This document shows positions 16,826 through 25,705 of a stretch of 64,000 nucleotides of DNA, piece by piece; the first letter of the stretch is position 1, and each line of letters starts with the position of its first letter. Position numbers and translations under genes: made by a program. The notes beneath the pieces are model-generated. The model was not told where the DNA came from. It saw only the letters and a program-made list of their open reading frames with translations, and did not search any database. Origin of the DNA: Paraclostridium hominis (GTDB lineage Bacteria; Bacillota; Clostridia; Peptostreptococcales; Peptostreptococcaceae); assembly GCF_014306135.1 (NCBI RefSeq), contig NZ_JACRWD010000001.1, positions 868,001 through 932,000 on the forward strand. Reading direction: 5' to 3'.

Positions 16826-18273
16826 AAAAATTAAAGCTATTTCAAAAAACTTATTTATTTACAATGATATTAATGGGGATAATAATTATTATCTCTCATA
16901 CCTTACTATATATGCTATTACCTACATTTTATATTAATAAAAAGCAACAAGACTTAGAGAATATTAGTAGGCAATTGATAGAAAAGTTAGAAGACAGTGA
17001 TGAAAATGCTAGTAAGAGTATAGCAAAAGATTTTGCTAATAGATATAATGTTAATATTTCATTAACTATAAAAGATGAAACCTCCGTATTTGAAGGTATT
17101 AAGCAAGCTGATGTGTATATAGAGCCTGAATTACTTAATGAAAAACCTTTAATAATTCCTGAAGTAGAAAAAGTTATAAACTCAGAAGGAGTAAATAATT
17201 TACCTAATAAAATAGAACAAAATGCTAATTACTTCAAGGCAAAAGGCAACTCAATAATTACTAATAAAAAATTTAATACATTAGGTAATATAAATGGGTC
17301 CGTAAAAATTGTAATGGATTTACAGTCTTTTAAAGAAGCTAGAAGTATTGTATTTATGATATTACCCTATTCTATAGGGATAAGTTTAGTTATTTCACTA
17401 TTTGCATCATATGTTTATGTAAAAATAATAACTGATCCAATAAAAGAAATATGTGAAGTAACAAAAGAAATGAAGGACTTAAATAAAGATGCTTATTGTA
17501 ATATAAATACAGGTGATGAAATAGAATTATTAGCAACCAATATAAATAGTTTATATAAAACCCTTTGGAATACTATACATTCTTTAAAACAAGAAATTGA
17601 AAATGTAAGTAAATCTGAGCAAAGTAAAGTAGACTTTTTAAGAAGTGCTTCTCATGAACTTAAGACACCTCTTATGAGTATTCATATAATGTTAGAAAAT
17701 ATGATGCTTAATATTGGGAAATATAAAAATCATGATGTTTATTTACCTAAATGTAAGGATGCAGTGGTTGATTTAAGTAACATGGTTCAAGAGATACTAG
17801 ATACATCAAGGCTAAATACTTTAAGTGAGCATAGTGAATATAAAATTATAAACATAAAAAATGTATTAGAGAAAACTATAGAGCCATATAAAATTACAGC
17901 AAAATATAAGAATATTAACATGAGTATTGATTATTCTAATTCATTAAATATAAATACAGATGAAAGTTTATTAAAGAAAGCTTTATCAAATATTATTTCT
18001 AATGCAGTAAACTATACAGATTCAGGAAAAAATATAAATATATACTTTAACAACAATTCATTGATTATAGAAAATGAATGTGAGCCAATCTCAAAAGAAC
18101 ATTTAGAGCGAATATTTGAAGCTTTTTATAGAGCGGAATTTGATAGAAATAAAAATACTGGAGGAAATGGATTAGGTCTATATATTGTTAAACAGATATT
18201 AAATACATTAGATATACCATATTCATTTGATGCTACTGAAACAGGTATGAAATTTACTATGACTTTTAAATAA
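16822..18273 (+). CDS. Sensor histidine kinase
   Basis: A 483-residue membrane kinase. One transmembrane helix (about 10-35) and a second near 176-198 flank an extracytoplasmic sensor of about 140 residues. A HAMP region follows (VKIITDPIKEICEVTKEMK). The phosphoacceptor His is in ASHELKTPLM (about 278). The HATPase domain has ISNAVNYTDSGKN (N-box) and NTGGNGLGLYIVKQIL (G box). It is translationally coupled to the response regulator. The signal is not evident; linkage to an ABC permease pair suggests envelope or peptide stress. Confidence 0.92.
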   Translation: MKKLKLFQKTYLFTMILMGIIIIISHTLLYMLLPTFYINKKQQDLENISRQLIEKLEDSDENASKSIAKDFANRYNVNISLTIKDETSVFEGIKQADVYIEPELLNEKPLIIPEVEKVINSEGVNNLPNKIEQNANYFKAKGNSIITNKKFNTLGNINGSVKIVMDLQSFKEARSIVFMILPYSIGISLVISLFASYVYVKIITDPIKEICEVTKEMKDLNKDAYCNINTGDEIELLATNINSLYKTLWNTIHSLKQEIENVSKSEQSKVDFLRSASHELKTPLMSIHIMLENMMLNIGKYKNHDVYLPKCKDAVVDLSNMVQEILDTSRLNTLSEHSEYKIINIKNVLEKTIEPYKITAKYKNINMSIDYSNSLNINTDESLLKKALSNIISNAVNYTDSGKNINIYFNNNSLIIENECEPISKEHLERIFEAFYRAEFDRNKNTGGNGLGLYIVKQILNTLDIPYSFDATETGMKFTMTFK

Positions 18274-18294
18274 TATAATTGTATAGAAACTATT

Positions 18295-18323
18295 AAAGAA
18301 CACTTAGCAGTGTTCTTTTTTTT
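18295..18323 (+). terminator. Terminator after the histidine kinase
   Basis: The stem AAAGAACACT / AGTGTTCTTT with loop TAGC is followed by a T-tract. It separates the two-component genes from the transporter genes. Confidence 0.85.
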
Positions 18324-18445
18324 AGAAATAGAAGAAGAAATATATAAAATACACATGATTAGTTATTTAATTTTATATTTGTTTCACATTGGAATTATAT
18401 TATTTAGCTATAAACAAAAGAAATATTATTTAAGGAGGATAAATA

Positions 18446-19789
18446 ATGGACGTACTAAAGAGAGCTTGGTTATATATAACTAGGAAGAAGAAGAAAAGTT
18501 TAATAATGCTATTTATATTATTTGCAATAGCTACAGCTATATTAAGTGGTATAGCAGTAAAAAAAGCTACAAATATAGCAAAAGAGAATGCTACCTCAGG
18601 GTTAAGCAACTTCTTTAGTATAAATTCGCAAAGAATTTCAAGAAAAACTATAGAAGAGATATTAAAGATTAAAGATATTAAAAACTATAATGCATCAATA
18701 GATGGTGGAGGAAATATTGATGGGCTTAAAAAAGTAAAGCCAACTAAAGAAGCACCATATGACTATGAAGGATTAGAAAAAACTTTTATAGCAACTGGAA
18801 ATGATGATACAGAATCAGATCTTAAGTTTGTTAATAAGAGTATTAAATTAGTTGAAGGAAGGCACATAAAGCCTGGAGATAAAGGCAAAGTGCTAGTACA
18901 TAAGAGTTTAGCTAAACTTAATAATTTAAAGATAGGCGATAAATTAACTATAAATAAAATGCATGGAAGAGATAGTCATGCAGTTTCAGGAAAAGGTCAA
19001 GATCAAATGACACTTGAAATTGTTGGTATATTTGATAATGTAATAGAACAAGCAGAAAGAGAAGGGACTTATTTAGATTTAATAGAAAATTATTTATTAA
19101 CTGATAATAATTCTATACAAGAGTTTTATGGATATACAGATAATGATGATGTATTTTATACAACAAGTTTCTATGCAGATAAAAATACTAATATAGATTC
19201 TGTTATATCTAAGGTAAAACAATCACCTATAAACTTAAATGGTGCAAGAATCGACAAGAGCGGGGATATATTCCTTGCATTATCTAAGTCATTTGAGACA
19301 ATGGATAAAATAGTAAATATGATGTTAATCGGAAGTACAGTAATTGGTGTAGTTATATTATCACTAATATTAACATTCTGGATTCAAGGAAGAATTCATG
19401 AAACAGGAATATTATTATCTATTGGAGTTTCAAAGTTTAAGATAATAGCACAATATATAAGCGAATTATTGATAATTAGTGTATTAGCATTTAGTTTATC
19501 ATATTTCTCAGGGCAATTAATAGCTCAAAATGTTGGGGATTCATTAATGCAAAAGGCAGCAAATGAAACTGTACAAAGTATAAAACAAGAAGCTGGATTT
19601 GCTTTAGGAAATGACCCTGACACTAAGATGCTTACTCACACATCAAAAGATATAGAAGTTAAAATAACTCCTAAAGAAATGGTATATGTATGGGCTGTAG
19701 GATCAGCAGTTATAACTGCATCAGTAGCTATATCATCATTATCTATAATACGTTTAAAACCAAAAGAAATATTATCTAAAATGAGTTAG
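18446..19789 (+). CDS. FtsX-type ABC transporter permease
   Basis: A 447-residue permease with the MacB/FtsX layout: one N-terminal helix (SLIMLFILFAIATAILSGI, about 15-35), a large extracytoplasmic domain (about 40-280), then three helices (VNMMLIGSTVIGVVILSLIL, IAQYISELLIISVLAFSLS, VYVWAVGSAVITASVAIS). The cytosolic loop after the second helix (GRIHETGILLSIGVSK) is the usual ATPase-contacting motif. AAGGAGGAT precedes the ATG. It forms an operon with the ATPase three bases downstream and follows a two-component system. This suggests antimicrobial-peptide or envelope-stress export, by analogy with Bce/Vex-like systems. Confidence 0.9.
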   Translation: MDVLKRAWLYITRKKKKSLIMLFILFAIATAILSGIAVKKATNIAKENATSGLSNFFSINSQRISRKTIEEILKIKDIKNYNASIDGGGNIDGLKKVKPTKEAPYDYEGLEKTFIATGNDDTESDLKFVNKSIKLVEGRHIKPGDKGKVLVHKSLAKLNNLKIGDKLTINKMHGRDSHAVSGKGQDQMTLEIVGIFDNVIEQAEREGTYLDLIENYLLTDNNSIQEFYGYTDNDDVFYTTSFYADKNTNIDSVISKVKQSPINLNGARIDKSGDIFLALSKSFETMDKIVNMMLIGSTVIGVVILSLILTFWIQGRIHETGILLSIGVSKFKIIAQYISELLIISVLAFSLSYFSGQLIAQNVGDSLMQKAANETVQSIKQEAGFALGNDPDTKMLTHTSKDIEVKITPKEMVYVWAVGSAVITASVAISSLSIIRLKPKEILSKMS

Positions 19790-19800
19790 GAGTGAAGAAT

Positions 19801-20430
19801 ATGTCTATTTTAAAATTAAATCAAATTGATTATTCATATAAAAATGGAAAAAATGTATTAAAAAATATAAATATGGAATTTGAGCAAGGTAAGTTCTATA
19901 CAATTTTAGGTACATCAGGAGCTGGGAAAAGTACATTATTATCCTTATTAGCAGGATTAGATGAACCTAAAAATGGTCAAATTTTATTCGAAAATACAGA
20001 TATAAAAGAAAAAGGATATGAATACCATAGAAAAAATAATGTATCTTTAGTTTTCCAAAATTATAATTTAATAGATTATTTAACACCATTAGAAAATATA
20101 AAAATAGTAAATCCAAAAGCTAGCAAAATGGATTTAGAGGTACTTGGATTAAAAGAAGAAGAGATAAATAGAAATGTTTTACAGTTATCAGGAGGACAAC
20201 AACAACGTGTTGCAATAGCAAGGGCATTAGTTGCTAATTCACCTATAATACTAGCTGATGAGCCAACTGGAAACTTAGATAGTGATACAGCAAGTGAAAT
20301 TGTAGAGATATTAAAGTCAAGTGCACATGAACATGGAAAGTGTGTAATTGTTGTAACTCATAGCAAAGAAATGGCTAAAGAAGCTGATGTGATACTAAGA
20401 TTAAAAAATAGGGATTTAGTAGAAATTTAA
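19801..20430 (+). CDS. ABC transporter ATP-binding protein
   Basis: A 209-residue ATPase of the LolD/MacB-like class. Walker A is GTSGAGKST, signature is LSGGQQQRVAIARAL, Walker B is IILADEPTGNLDS, and the switch His is in VIVVTHSKEMA. The start is ATG 19801, eight bases after AGGAG; the GTG at 19792 overlaps that ribosome site and is unlikely. It partners with the FtsX permease upstream. Slightly shorter than most members of the class, but all motifs are intact. Confidence 0.93.
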   Translation: MSILKLNQIDYSYKNGKNVLKNINMEFEQGKFYTILGTSGAGKSTLLSLLAGLDEPKNGQILFENTDIKEKGYEYHRKNNVSLVFQNYNLIDYLTPLENIKIVNPKASKMDLEVLGLKEEEINRNVLQLSGGQQQRVAIARALVANSPIILADEPTGNLDSDTASEIVEILKSSAHEHGKCVIVVTHSKEMAKEADVILRLKNRDLVEI

Positions 20431-20453
20431 ATTTATAAAAAGGAGGATTAATT

Positions 20454-20822
20454 ATGAGAAAATATAGTAAACAAAATAAGAATTTTATAGTTGTAGTATT
20501 ATATGTTATATCTTCTATTACAGCTATATACACATTATTTAGTATATATAATTCATATATATACATTTCGGGACTTGTAAATAACAAGGGTTTAGTTATA
20601 AGTGAACAGTTAATGAGTGTTATATCTTATTACATAAATGCATCGATGCCATATGTATTTTATACTATAGCTATTTGGGGGATAGGTTATATTATATATA
20701 AGCTAGATAACTTAAAAATGTATGAGGCAAATAGTGAAGATAATCAGGTAGAAAAGTATATTGATATGGAAAAAGCTGAGCAAGATTTAGATTCTTTTGT
20801 CAGTACATTGAAAAGTAAATAG
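20454..20822 (+). CDS. Small membrane protein of unknown function
   Basis: A 122-residue protein I cannot assign. Two hydrophobic helices (about 10-33, FIVVVLYVISSITAIYTLFS; about 60-83, MPYVFYTIAIWGIGYIIYKL) are followed by an acidic soluble tail (EDNQVEKYIDMEKAEQDLDSF). AAGGAGGAT precedes the ATG and it lies 23 bases after the ATPase gene, ahead of a terminator. It is therefore the last gene of the transporter operon and may be an accessory subunit. Confidence 0.75.
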   Translation: MRKYSKQNKNFIVVVLYVISSITAIYTLFSIYNSYIYISGLVNNKGLVISEQLMSVISYYINASMPYVFYTIAIWGIGYIIYKLDNLKMYEANSEDNQVEKYIDMEKAEQDLDSFVSTLKSK

Positions 20823-20890
20823 TATTTAATAACAAAGGAAAAGCTAATAAATAATAGTTAAGAAAATCGTCTCAACCATTGAAATCTACG

Positions 20891-20924
20891 AAAAGGTATT
20901 GATTAAAAAATCAATACCTTTTTT
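20891..20924 (+). terminator. Terminator with upstream ACGAAAA box
   Basis: The stem AAAAGGTATTGATT / AATCAATACCTTTTT is preceded by AAATCTACG and followed by T/A-rich sequence. It ends the ABC operon. The AAATCTACGAAAA lead-in recurs at other terminators in the window. Confidence 0.9.
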
Positions 20925-20999
20925 ATTTTTAATATTTATAATAGATTAACACTAATCCATTCTTCAAAATAATTCATATATAATTAAAAAGCTATAATA

Positions 21000-21044
21000 T
21001 ATGAAACTTATGATTTTCATAGAGTTATAGGTGTTAATAATTAG
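21000..21044 (+). pseudogene. Relic of the 3' end of a DUF2075 gene
   Basis: Fourteen codons ending in a stop (ETYDFHRVIGVNN) match the last codons of the intact nuclease-DUF2075 gene at 9258-11120 (ETYDFLRSVGVNN); by eye about 36 of 42 bases agree, in frame. No upstream homology remains in the preceding bases. The rest of 20823-21194 holds a terminator and AT-rich promoter-like sequence and no gene. Confidence 0.65.
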
Positions 21045-21194
21045 TTAAAATATTAAAAATAATGTAATAAATTCTTTTTTATACTTTAAATTTATCCAAT
21101 TAAGATATATTATAAAAAAGAATGTATATGTTAATATTTTATTATATTAATGTTAATTTTATAACATACATTAAAGTAATATATTGGAGGGAAA

Positions 21195-21881
21195 ATGATA
21201 CTTTACGAGAGAAAACACAAAGAAATAGCAAAAGAATATGCTTATAGGGTTTTAAAAGATAATATTATGTATTTAGATTTAAAACCAGGGGAATTATTAA
21301 GTGAGTCTAATTTATCTGAAAAATTAAAAATTTCTAGAACACCAATAAGAGAAATTTTAATGAAATTAAAAAATGAACACCTTATTGAAGTTAAACCTCA
21401 AGCAGGTACTTATGTATCACTGATAGATATGGACCTTATAAATGAAGCCATATTTATGAGATCTGTACTAGAAAAAGAAGTCTTAATACAAGCTTGTAAT
21501 ACATTTCCAGAAGAATTATTTATAGAATTAGAAAAGAATTTATTTGCACAAAAATTAGTTGTTGATAAACCAGGAAAAGAAATCGAGTTTCATGATTTAG
21601 ATAAAAATTTTCACAAGTTAATATTCTTAGGATGTAATAAAGCAAATATATGGGATGCTATTATGAATATAGGTACTCACTACAATAGAATGCGGCTTTT
21701 AGCTGAAATGAAAAGCAATAAAATGCAGATAATAAAACAGCATGAAGAAATGCTAGATATAATTAAAAATAAAGAATTTGATAAGATAGATACGTACATA
21801 AACAAACATATAGTAGAACCTGCAAGTAAATGGGAAACATTAATAAATGAAAATGAAGAACTAAAGGCGTTCTTTAAGTAA
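21195..21881 (+). CDS. GntR/FCD-family transcription regulator
   Basis: A 228-residue regulator. The N-terminal winged helix has the GntR signature (PGELLSESNLSEKLKISRTPIREILMKLKNEHLIEVKPQAGTYVS split over about 36-80). The C-terminal FCD domain carries candidate metal ligands (EFHDLDKNFHKLIF, and His in KQHEEMLDII and NKHIVEP). AGGAGGG-like TTGGAGGGAAA precedes the ATG. It lies directly before the glucuronate operon and is probably its repressor, responding to a hexuronate or pathway intermediate. The palindrome at 22008-22033 is the likely site. Confidence 0.88.
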   Translation: MILYERKHKEIAKEYAYRVLKDNIMYLDLKPGELLSESNLSEKLKISRTPIREILMKLKNEHLIEVKPQAGTYVSLIDMDLINEAIFMRSVLEKEVLIQACNTFPEELFIELEKNLFAQKLVVDKPGKEIEFHDLDKNFHKLIFLGCNKANIWDAIMNIGTHYNRMRLLAEMKSNKMQIIKQHEEMLDIIKNKEFDKIDTYINKHIVEPASKWETLINENEELKAFFK

Positions 21882-21935
21882 AAGTATATAAAACATACAT
21901 CAATAAATTACAAGTGTATGTTTTATATACTTTTT
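21880..21935 (+). terminator. Terminator after the GntR gene
   Basis: A 20-bp nearly perfect stem (AAAAGTATATAAAACATACA with complement at 21915-21934) with a terminal T-run. It separates the regulator from the operon promoter. Confidence 0.85.
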
Positions 21936-21992
21936 ATTTATAATGAATTGTAGAAATATTTGCAATTTATTGTAGAATTTTAGGAAAAGGTA

Positions 21993-22021
21993 TTGCATTA
22001 GTAAAATTGATATGCTAGTAT
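21993..22021 (+). promoter_or_regulatory. Putative promoter of the glucuronate operon
   Basis: A -35-like TTGCAT (21993-21998) and a -10-like TAGTAT (22016-22021) are 17 bases apart, 33 bases before the ATG. The -10 lies inside the palindrome at 22008-22033, consistent with repression. Confidence 0.5.
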
Positions 22022-22033
22022 ACAAGTATATCA
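22008..22033. promoter_or_regulatory. GntR-type operator palindrome
   Basis: A 26-bp palindrome centred on GTATAC: half-sites TGATATGCTAGTA and the complement of TACAAGTATATCA agree at 11 of 13 positions. Sites of the kind TTGTATACAA are typical for FCD-type GntR regulators. It overlaps the putative -10 of the glucuronate operon. Confidence 0.6.
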
Positions 22034-22053
22034 TAAGAGTGGAGGTACAATAT

Positions 22054-22905
22054 ATGAAATTACCATTTAGTATTGACTTAAAAGATAAGGTAGCTGTAGT
22101 AACAGGTGGTACAGGTATACTTTGTGGGGCTATGGTTGATGCTTTAGCTGAATGTGGAGCTAAAGTAGCTATACTTGCATTAGGGAAAGAAGCTTGTGAA
22201 GCTAAAGCTAAAGAAATAGTAGACAACGGTGGATGTGCTATAGGTATAGAAGCTAATGTTTTAGATAAAGAAAGTTTAAAAAGAGCACATGAGATAATTT
22301 TAAAAGAATTTGGACCATGTGATATATTAATAAATGGAGCTGGTGGAAACCATCCAAAAGGAACTACAACTAAAGAATACTTACTTGAAGAAGATTTAGA
22401 TAATGAAGAATTAACATCATTCTTTGACCTAGATCAAAAAGGGGTAGAGTTTGTATTTAATTTAAATTTCTTAGGAACATTACTTCCATCACAAGAATTT
22501 AGTAGAGATATGATAAATAGAGAAGGATGTACAATTATAAATATATCTTCAATGAATGCATATACTCCTCTTACTAAAATACCAGCATACTCAGGAGCAA
22601 AGGCTGCAGTAAGTAATTTTACTCAATGGTTAGCTGTACATATGTCAAGAGTTGGAATAAGAGTAAATGCTATAGCACCTGGATTCTTTGTAACAGCTCA
22701 AAATGAAAAGTTATTATTTAATGAAGATGGAACTCCAACAGAAAGAAGTCAAAAAATATTAAATAGTACACCAATGGGAAGATATGGTGAAGCTGAAGAA
22801 TTAATAGGAACATTATTATATTTAGTAAGTAGTGAGGCATCAGGATTTGTAAATGGTGTAGTAATACCAGTAGATGGAGCATTTAGTGCTTACTCAGGAG
22901 TATAG
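22054..22905 (+). CDS. uxuB: SDR-family D-fructuronate reductase (mannonate oxidoreductase)
   Basis: A 283-residue short-chain dehydrogenase. The nucleotide-binding motif is VVTGGTGILCG, the NAG-type motif is LINGAGGNHP, and the catalytic Ser and YxxxK are in INISSMNAYTPLTKIPAYSGAKAA (split). Firmicutes use an SDR enzyme of the B. subtilis YjmF type to reduce fructuronate to mannonate; the flanking UxuA, UxaC, KDG kinase and aldolase genes support that reaction. The start is ATG 22054 after GGAGGTACAAT; the upstream frame to 22012 has no ribosome site. It is the first gene of the catabolic operon. Confidence 0.85.
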   Translation: MKLPFSIDLKDKVAVVTGGTGILCGAMVDALAECGAKVAILALGKEACEAKAKEIVDNGGCAIGIEANVLDKESLKRAHEIILKEFGPCDILINGAGGNHPKGTTTKEYLLEEDLDNEELTSFFDLDQKGVEFVFNLNFLGTLLPSQEFSRDMINREGCTIINISSMNAYTPLTKIPAYSGAKAAVSNFTQWLAVHMSRVGIRVNAIAPGFFVTAQNEKLLFNEDGTPTERSQKILNSTPMGRYGEAEELIGTLLYLVSSEASGFVNGVVIPVDGAFSAYSGV

Positions 22906-22915
22906 GAGATAGATT

Positions 22916-23527
22916 ATGTTAAATACTATAAAAAATGAGGGAATTGTTGCAGTAATAAGAGCAAAGGACCATGATGAAGCTAAAGGATATATAAATGCTT
23001 GTGTAAATGGTGGAATAAGAGCAGTAGAATTAACGTATTCAATACCTAATGTTGTTGACTTAATAAATGAATTAAGCTGTGATGAAAAATTAATATTAGG
23101 TGTTGGAAGTGTTTTAAATAAAAAAATGGCTAAAGATGCAATTTTAGCTGGAGCAAAATATGTTGTAAGTCCAGGGTATAATGAAGAAGTTAATAAAGTA
23201 TGTAAGGAATTAAACACTCTTTATTTACCAGGATGTATGACAGTAACTGAAATAATGAATGCTATAGAAAATGGAAATCAGATGGTAAAATTATTCCCAG
23301 GAGACGTATTTGGACCTAAATATGTAAAAGCTATAAAAGCTCCAATACCTCACGTTGAAATAATGCCAACAGGTGGAGTTAGTATAGATAATGTAGATAA
23401 GTGGTTTGAAATGGGAGTTTCTTGTGTAGGAGTAGGTAGTTCATTATTTGGAGCAGGAAGCTTAGAAGATATAGAAAAACTAGCTAAAGAATTTGTGGAG
23501 AAAATAAAAGATGTTAAAAGCAAATAA
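22916..23527 (+). CDS. eda: KDPG/KHG aldolase
   Basis: A 203-residue class I aldolase that splits 2-keto-3-deoxy-6-phosphogluconate into pyruvate and glyceraldehyde-3-phosphate. Key features: GIVAVIRAKD, the general base Glu in AVELTYSIPN, the Schiff-base Lys in QMVKLFPGDVFGP, and the phosphate-binding end IMPTGGVSIDN and GVGSSLF. It follows uxuB by ten bases and overlaps the kinase gene by 17 bases, so it is in the same operon. A second aldolase lies at 34485. Confidence 0.93.
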   Translation: MLNTIKNEGIVAVIRAKDHDEAKGYINACVNGGIRAVELTYSIPNVVDLINELSCDEKLILGVGSVLNKKMAKDAILAGAKYVVSPGYNEEVNKVCKELNTLYLPGCMTVTEIMNAIENGNQMVKLFPGDVFGPKYVKAIKAPIPHVEIMPTGGVSIDNVDKWFEMGVSCVGVGSSLFGAGSLEDIEKLAKEFVEKIKDVKSK

Positions 23528-24530
23528 TAAAAAGGTTTTAGGATTTGGGGAAATAATGCTAAGACTTACACCTCCTAATAATCAAAAGATTATACAAGTT
23601 AATTCATTTGATGCAACTTATGGTGGAGGAGAAGCAAATGTAGTTGCGAGTTTAGCAAGTTTTGGACATCAAACTAAGTTTGTGACGAAATTACCTAATA
23701 ACTCTTTAGGTGATAAAGTTATAAGAGATTTAAGGGGTTATAATGTAGATACAAGTGATATATTACAAGGTGATGGAAGACTTGGTATTTATTTTTTAGA
23801 AATTGGGCATGGACTTAGAAGCACTGAAGTTATATATGATAGAAAATATTCCGCTATATCTATGGCTAATAAAGATGAGTTTGATATAGAGAATATGCTA
23901 AAAGATGTTAAAATGGTTCATTTATCAGGGATAACACCAGCGTTAAGTAAAGAATTATATGAATTAACTATAGAGATAGCAAAACATTGTCATAATACTG
24001 GTATACTAGTATCCTTGGATTCTAATTATAGAGCGAAACTTTGGAGCTTAGAGGATGCTAAAGGATTTTTAGAAGAAATACTTCCTTTTGTAGATATAGC
24101 TTTTTTAGGAAGTTTAGATATGACAAATATATTAAAATATGAAGATTTAGGTTTGGAATTTGAAGATAACCTTAAAAATTTATATAAAAGATTATTTGAA
24201 AAATATCCAAATATAAAATATGCAGCTTGTACAAAGAGAACTGTTCATTCAATAAATAATAATTCATTAAAAGGTTATTTGTTTGATAATGAAAACTTAT
24301 ATAGTTCAAAGGAATACAAATTCGATATATTAGATAGAGTTGGTGGAGGAGATGCATTTACAGCAGGTATACTTCACGGAATTTTAGATAATTTAGATAA
24401 AAAAGATATCATAGAATTTGGAGTTTGCGCAAGTGCATTAAAGCACTCTATAAAGGGTGATATAAACATAATAGATAAAGATAGCGTAACAAGCTTGATA
24501 GGAAAAGGATTGCAAAATATAAAAAGATAA
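23511..24530 (+). CDS. kdgK: 2-keto-3-deoxygluconate kinase (PfkB family)
   Basis: A 339-residue PfkB/ribokinase-type sugar kinase. The N-terminal substrate region is FGEIMLRLTPP with ATYGGGEANVVASLA. The C-terminal catalytic motif is DRVGGGDAFTAGIL, with the base Asp in GGGDA. Given neighbours, it phosphorylates KDG to KDPG. It overlaps the aldolase gene by 17 bases. It is clearly paralogous to the kinase at 35134 (shared FGEIMLRL, NYGGGEANV-like and GGGDA motifs). Confidence 0.9.
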   Translation: MLKANNKKVLGFGEIMLRLTPPNNQKIIQVNSFDATYGGGEANVVASLASFGHQTKFVTKLPNNSLGDKVIRDLRGYNVDTSDILQGDGRLGIYFLEIGHGLRSTEVIYDRKYSAISMANKDEFDIENMLKDVKMVHLSGITPALSKELYELTIEIAKHCHNTGILVSLDSNYRAKLWSLEDAKGFLEEILPFVDIAFLGSLDMTNILKYEDLGLEFEDNLKNLYKRLFEKYPNIKYAACTKRTVHSINNNSLKGYLFDNENLYSSKEYKFDILDRVGGGDAFTAGILHGILDNLDKKDIIEFGVCASALKHSIKGDINIIDKDSVTSLIGKGLQNIKR

Positions 24531-24547
24531 TTGGGGAGAATAAGAAT

Positions 24548-25594
24548 ATGGAAATGACGTTTAGATGGTATGGAAAAGATGACCCTGTAAAGATAGAGTA
24601 CATCAGACAAATACCTGGTATGAAAGGGATAGTAACTGCAATATATGATATAGCAGTAGGAGAAGTTTGGCCATTAGAAAAAATATTAGAGTTAAAAAAG
24701 ACTGTAGAAGATAATGGATTAAAGCTTTCAGTTATAGAAAGTGTACCAGTTCATGAGGATATAAAATTAGGTTTACCAACTAGAGAAAGATACATAGAAA
24801 ATTACAAGGAAACATTAAGAAACTTAGGAAAAGCAGGTATAGAAACAGTATGTTATAACTTTATGCCAGTATTTGATTGGACTCGTTCAGATCTAAACTA
24901 TGAGCTTGAAGATGGTTCAACTTGCTTAATATATGATGAAGAAACAGTTAAGAAGATGGACCCAGCATTAGGTGAATTAGAACTTCCAGGATGGGATACA
25001 TCTTATGGAGAAGGTGGATTAGGTGCATTACTTGATAAATACAAGGATGTAGATGAAGAAAAATTATGGGAAAACTTGGAGTATTTTATAAAAGAAATAA
25101 TACCTGTAGCTGAAGAAAGTAACGTAAAAATGGCTATACATCCAGATGATCCACCATGGTCAATATTTGGACTTCCAAGAATAATAACTAATTTTGAAAA
25201 CTTAGAAAGATTTATAAATCTTTATGATAGTGAATATAATGGTATAACTTTATGTACAGGATCATTAGGATGCACTAAAACTAATGATATAGTAAAAATG
25301 GTAAATTACTTTGGTAAAGAAAAGAACAGAATAAACTTTGCTCATTTAAGAAATGTTTTAATAACAGGAGATAGCAGTTTCAACGAAGTTGCTCATTTAT
25401 CTGAGGCAGGGTCACTAGATTTTTATGAAATAGTAAAAGCATACTGTGATTATGAATTTACAGGTCCATACAGACCAGATCATGGAAGAATGATATGGGG
25501 AGAAACTGGAAGACCAGGATATGGATTATATGATAGAGCACTAGGAGCTGTTTATATAAACGGATTAATAGAAGCAATAAATAAAAATAAATAA
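24548..25594 (+). CDS. uxuA: D-mannonate dehydratase
   Basis: A 348-residue UxuA enzyme (TIM-barrel, metal dependent), converting D-mannonate to 2-keto-3-deoxygluconate. Recognisable segments: MTFRWYGKDDPV at the start, CYNFMPVFDWTRSDL, MAIHPDDPPWSIFGLPRI, LCTGSLG, and RPDHGRMIWGE near the end. Histidines in AIHPDD, NFAHLRN and PDHGR are likely metal ligands. The length is normal. GGGGAGAAT before the ATG, 17 bases after kdgK. Confidence 0.95.
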   Translation: MEMTFRWYGKDDPVKIEYIRQIPGMKGIVTAIYDIAVGEVWPLEKILELKKTVEDNGLKLSVIESVPVHEDIKLGLPTRERYIENYKETLRNLGKAGIETVCYNFMPVFDWTRSDLNYELEDGSTCLIYDEETVKKMDPALGELELPGWDTSYGEGGLGALLDKYKDVDEEKLWENLEYFIKEIIPVAEESNVKMAIHPDDPPWSIFGLPRIITNFENLERFINLYDSEYNGITLCTGSLGCTKTNDIVKMVNYFGKEKNRINFAHLRNVLITGDSSFNEVAHLSEAGSLDFYEIVKAYCDYEFTGPYRPDHGRMIWGETGRPGYGLYDRALGAVYINGLIEAINKNK

Positions 25595-25604
25595 TTAAAA
25601 TAAT

Positions 25605-25647
25605 TAAGTAGTGTTTTAAAATAAATTTTATTTTAAAACACTACTTA
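25605..25647. repeat. Long perfect inverted repeat between uxuA and uxaC
   Basis: TAAGTAGTGTTTTAAAAT (25605-25622) is perfectly complementary to 25630-25647, and the pairing extends into the AT loop. No T-run follows (TAAAAATAGC), so it is at best a weak terminator. It may be an mRNA processing or stabilising stem that sets different levels for the genes on each side. Confidence 0.7.
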
Positions 25648-25705
25648 TAAAAATAGCATAAAAAAGTAAAAAGTGAAAACTAAAATACTAATTTAGGAGA
25701 AAATT

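Noticed and set aside
24172..24357. Minus-strand open frame inside kdgK, and similar antisense frames inside other genes
   Set aside because: These lack ribosome sites and recognisable protein character and lie fully within well-supported genes; they are by-products of AT-rich coding sequence.
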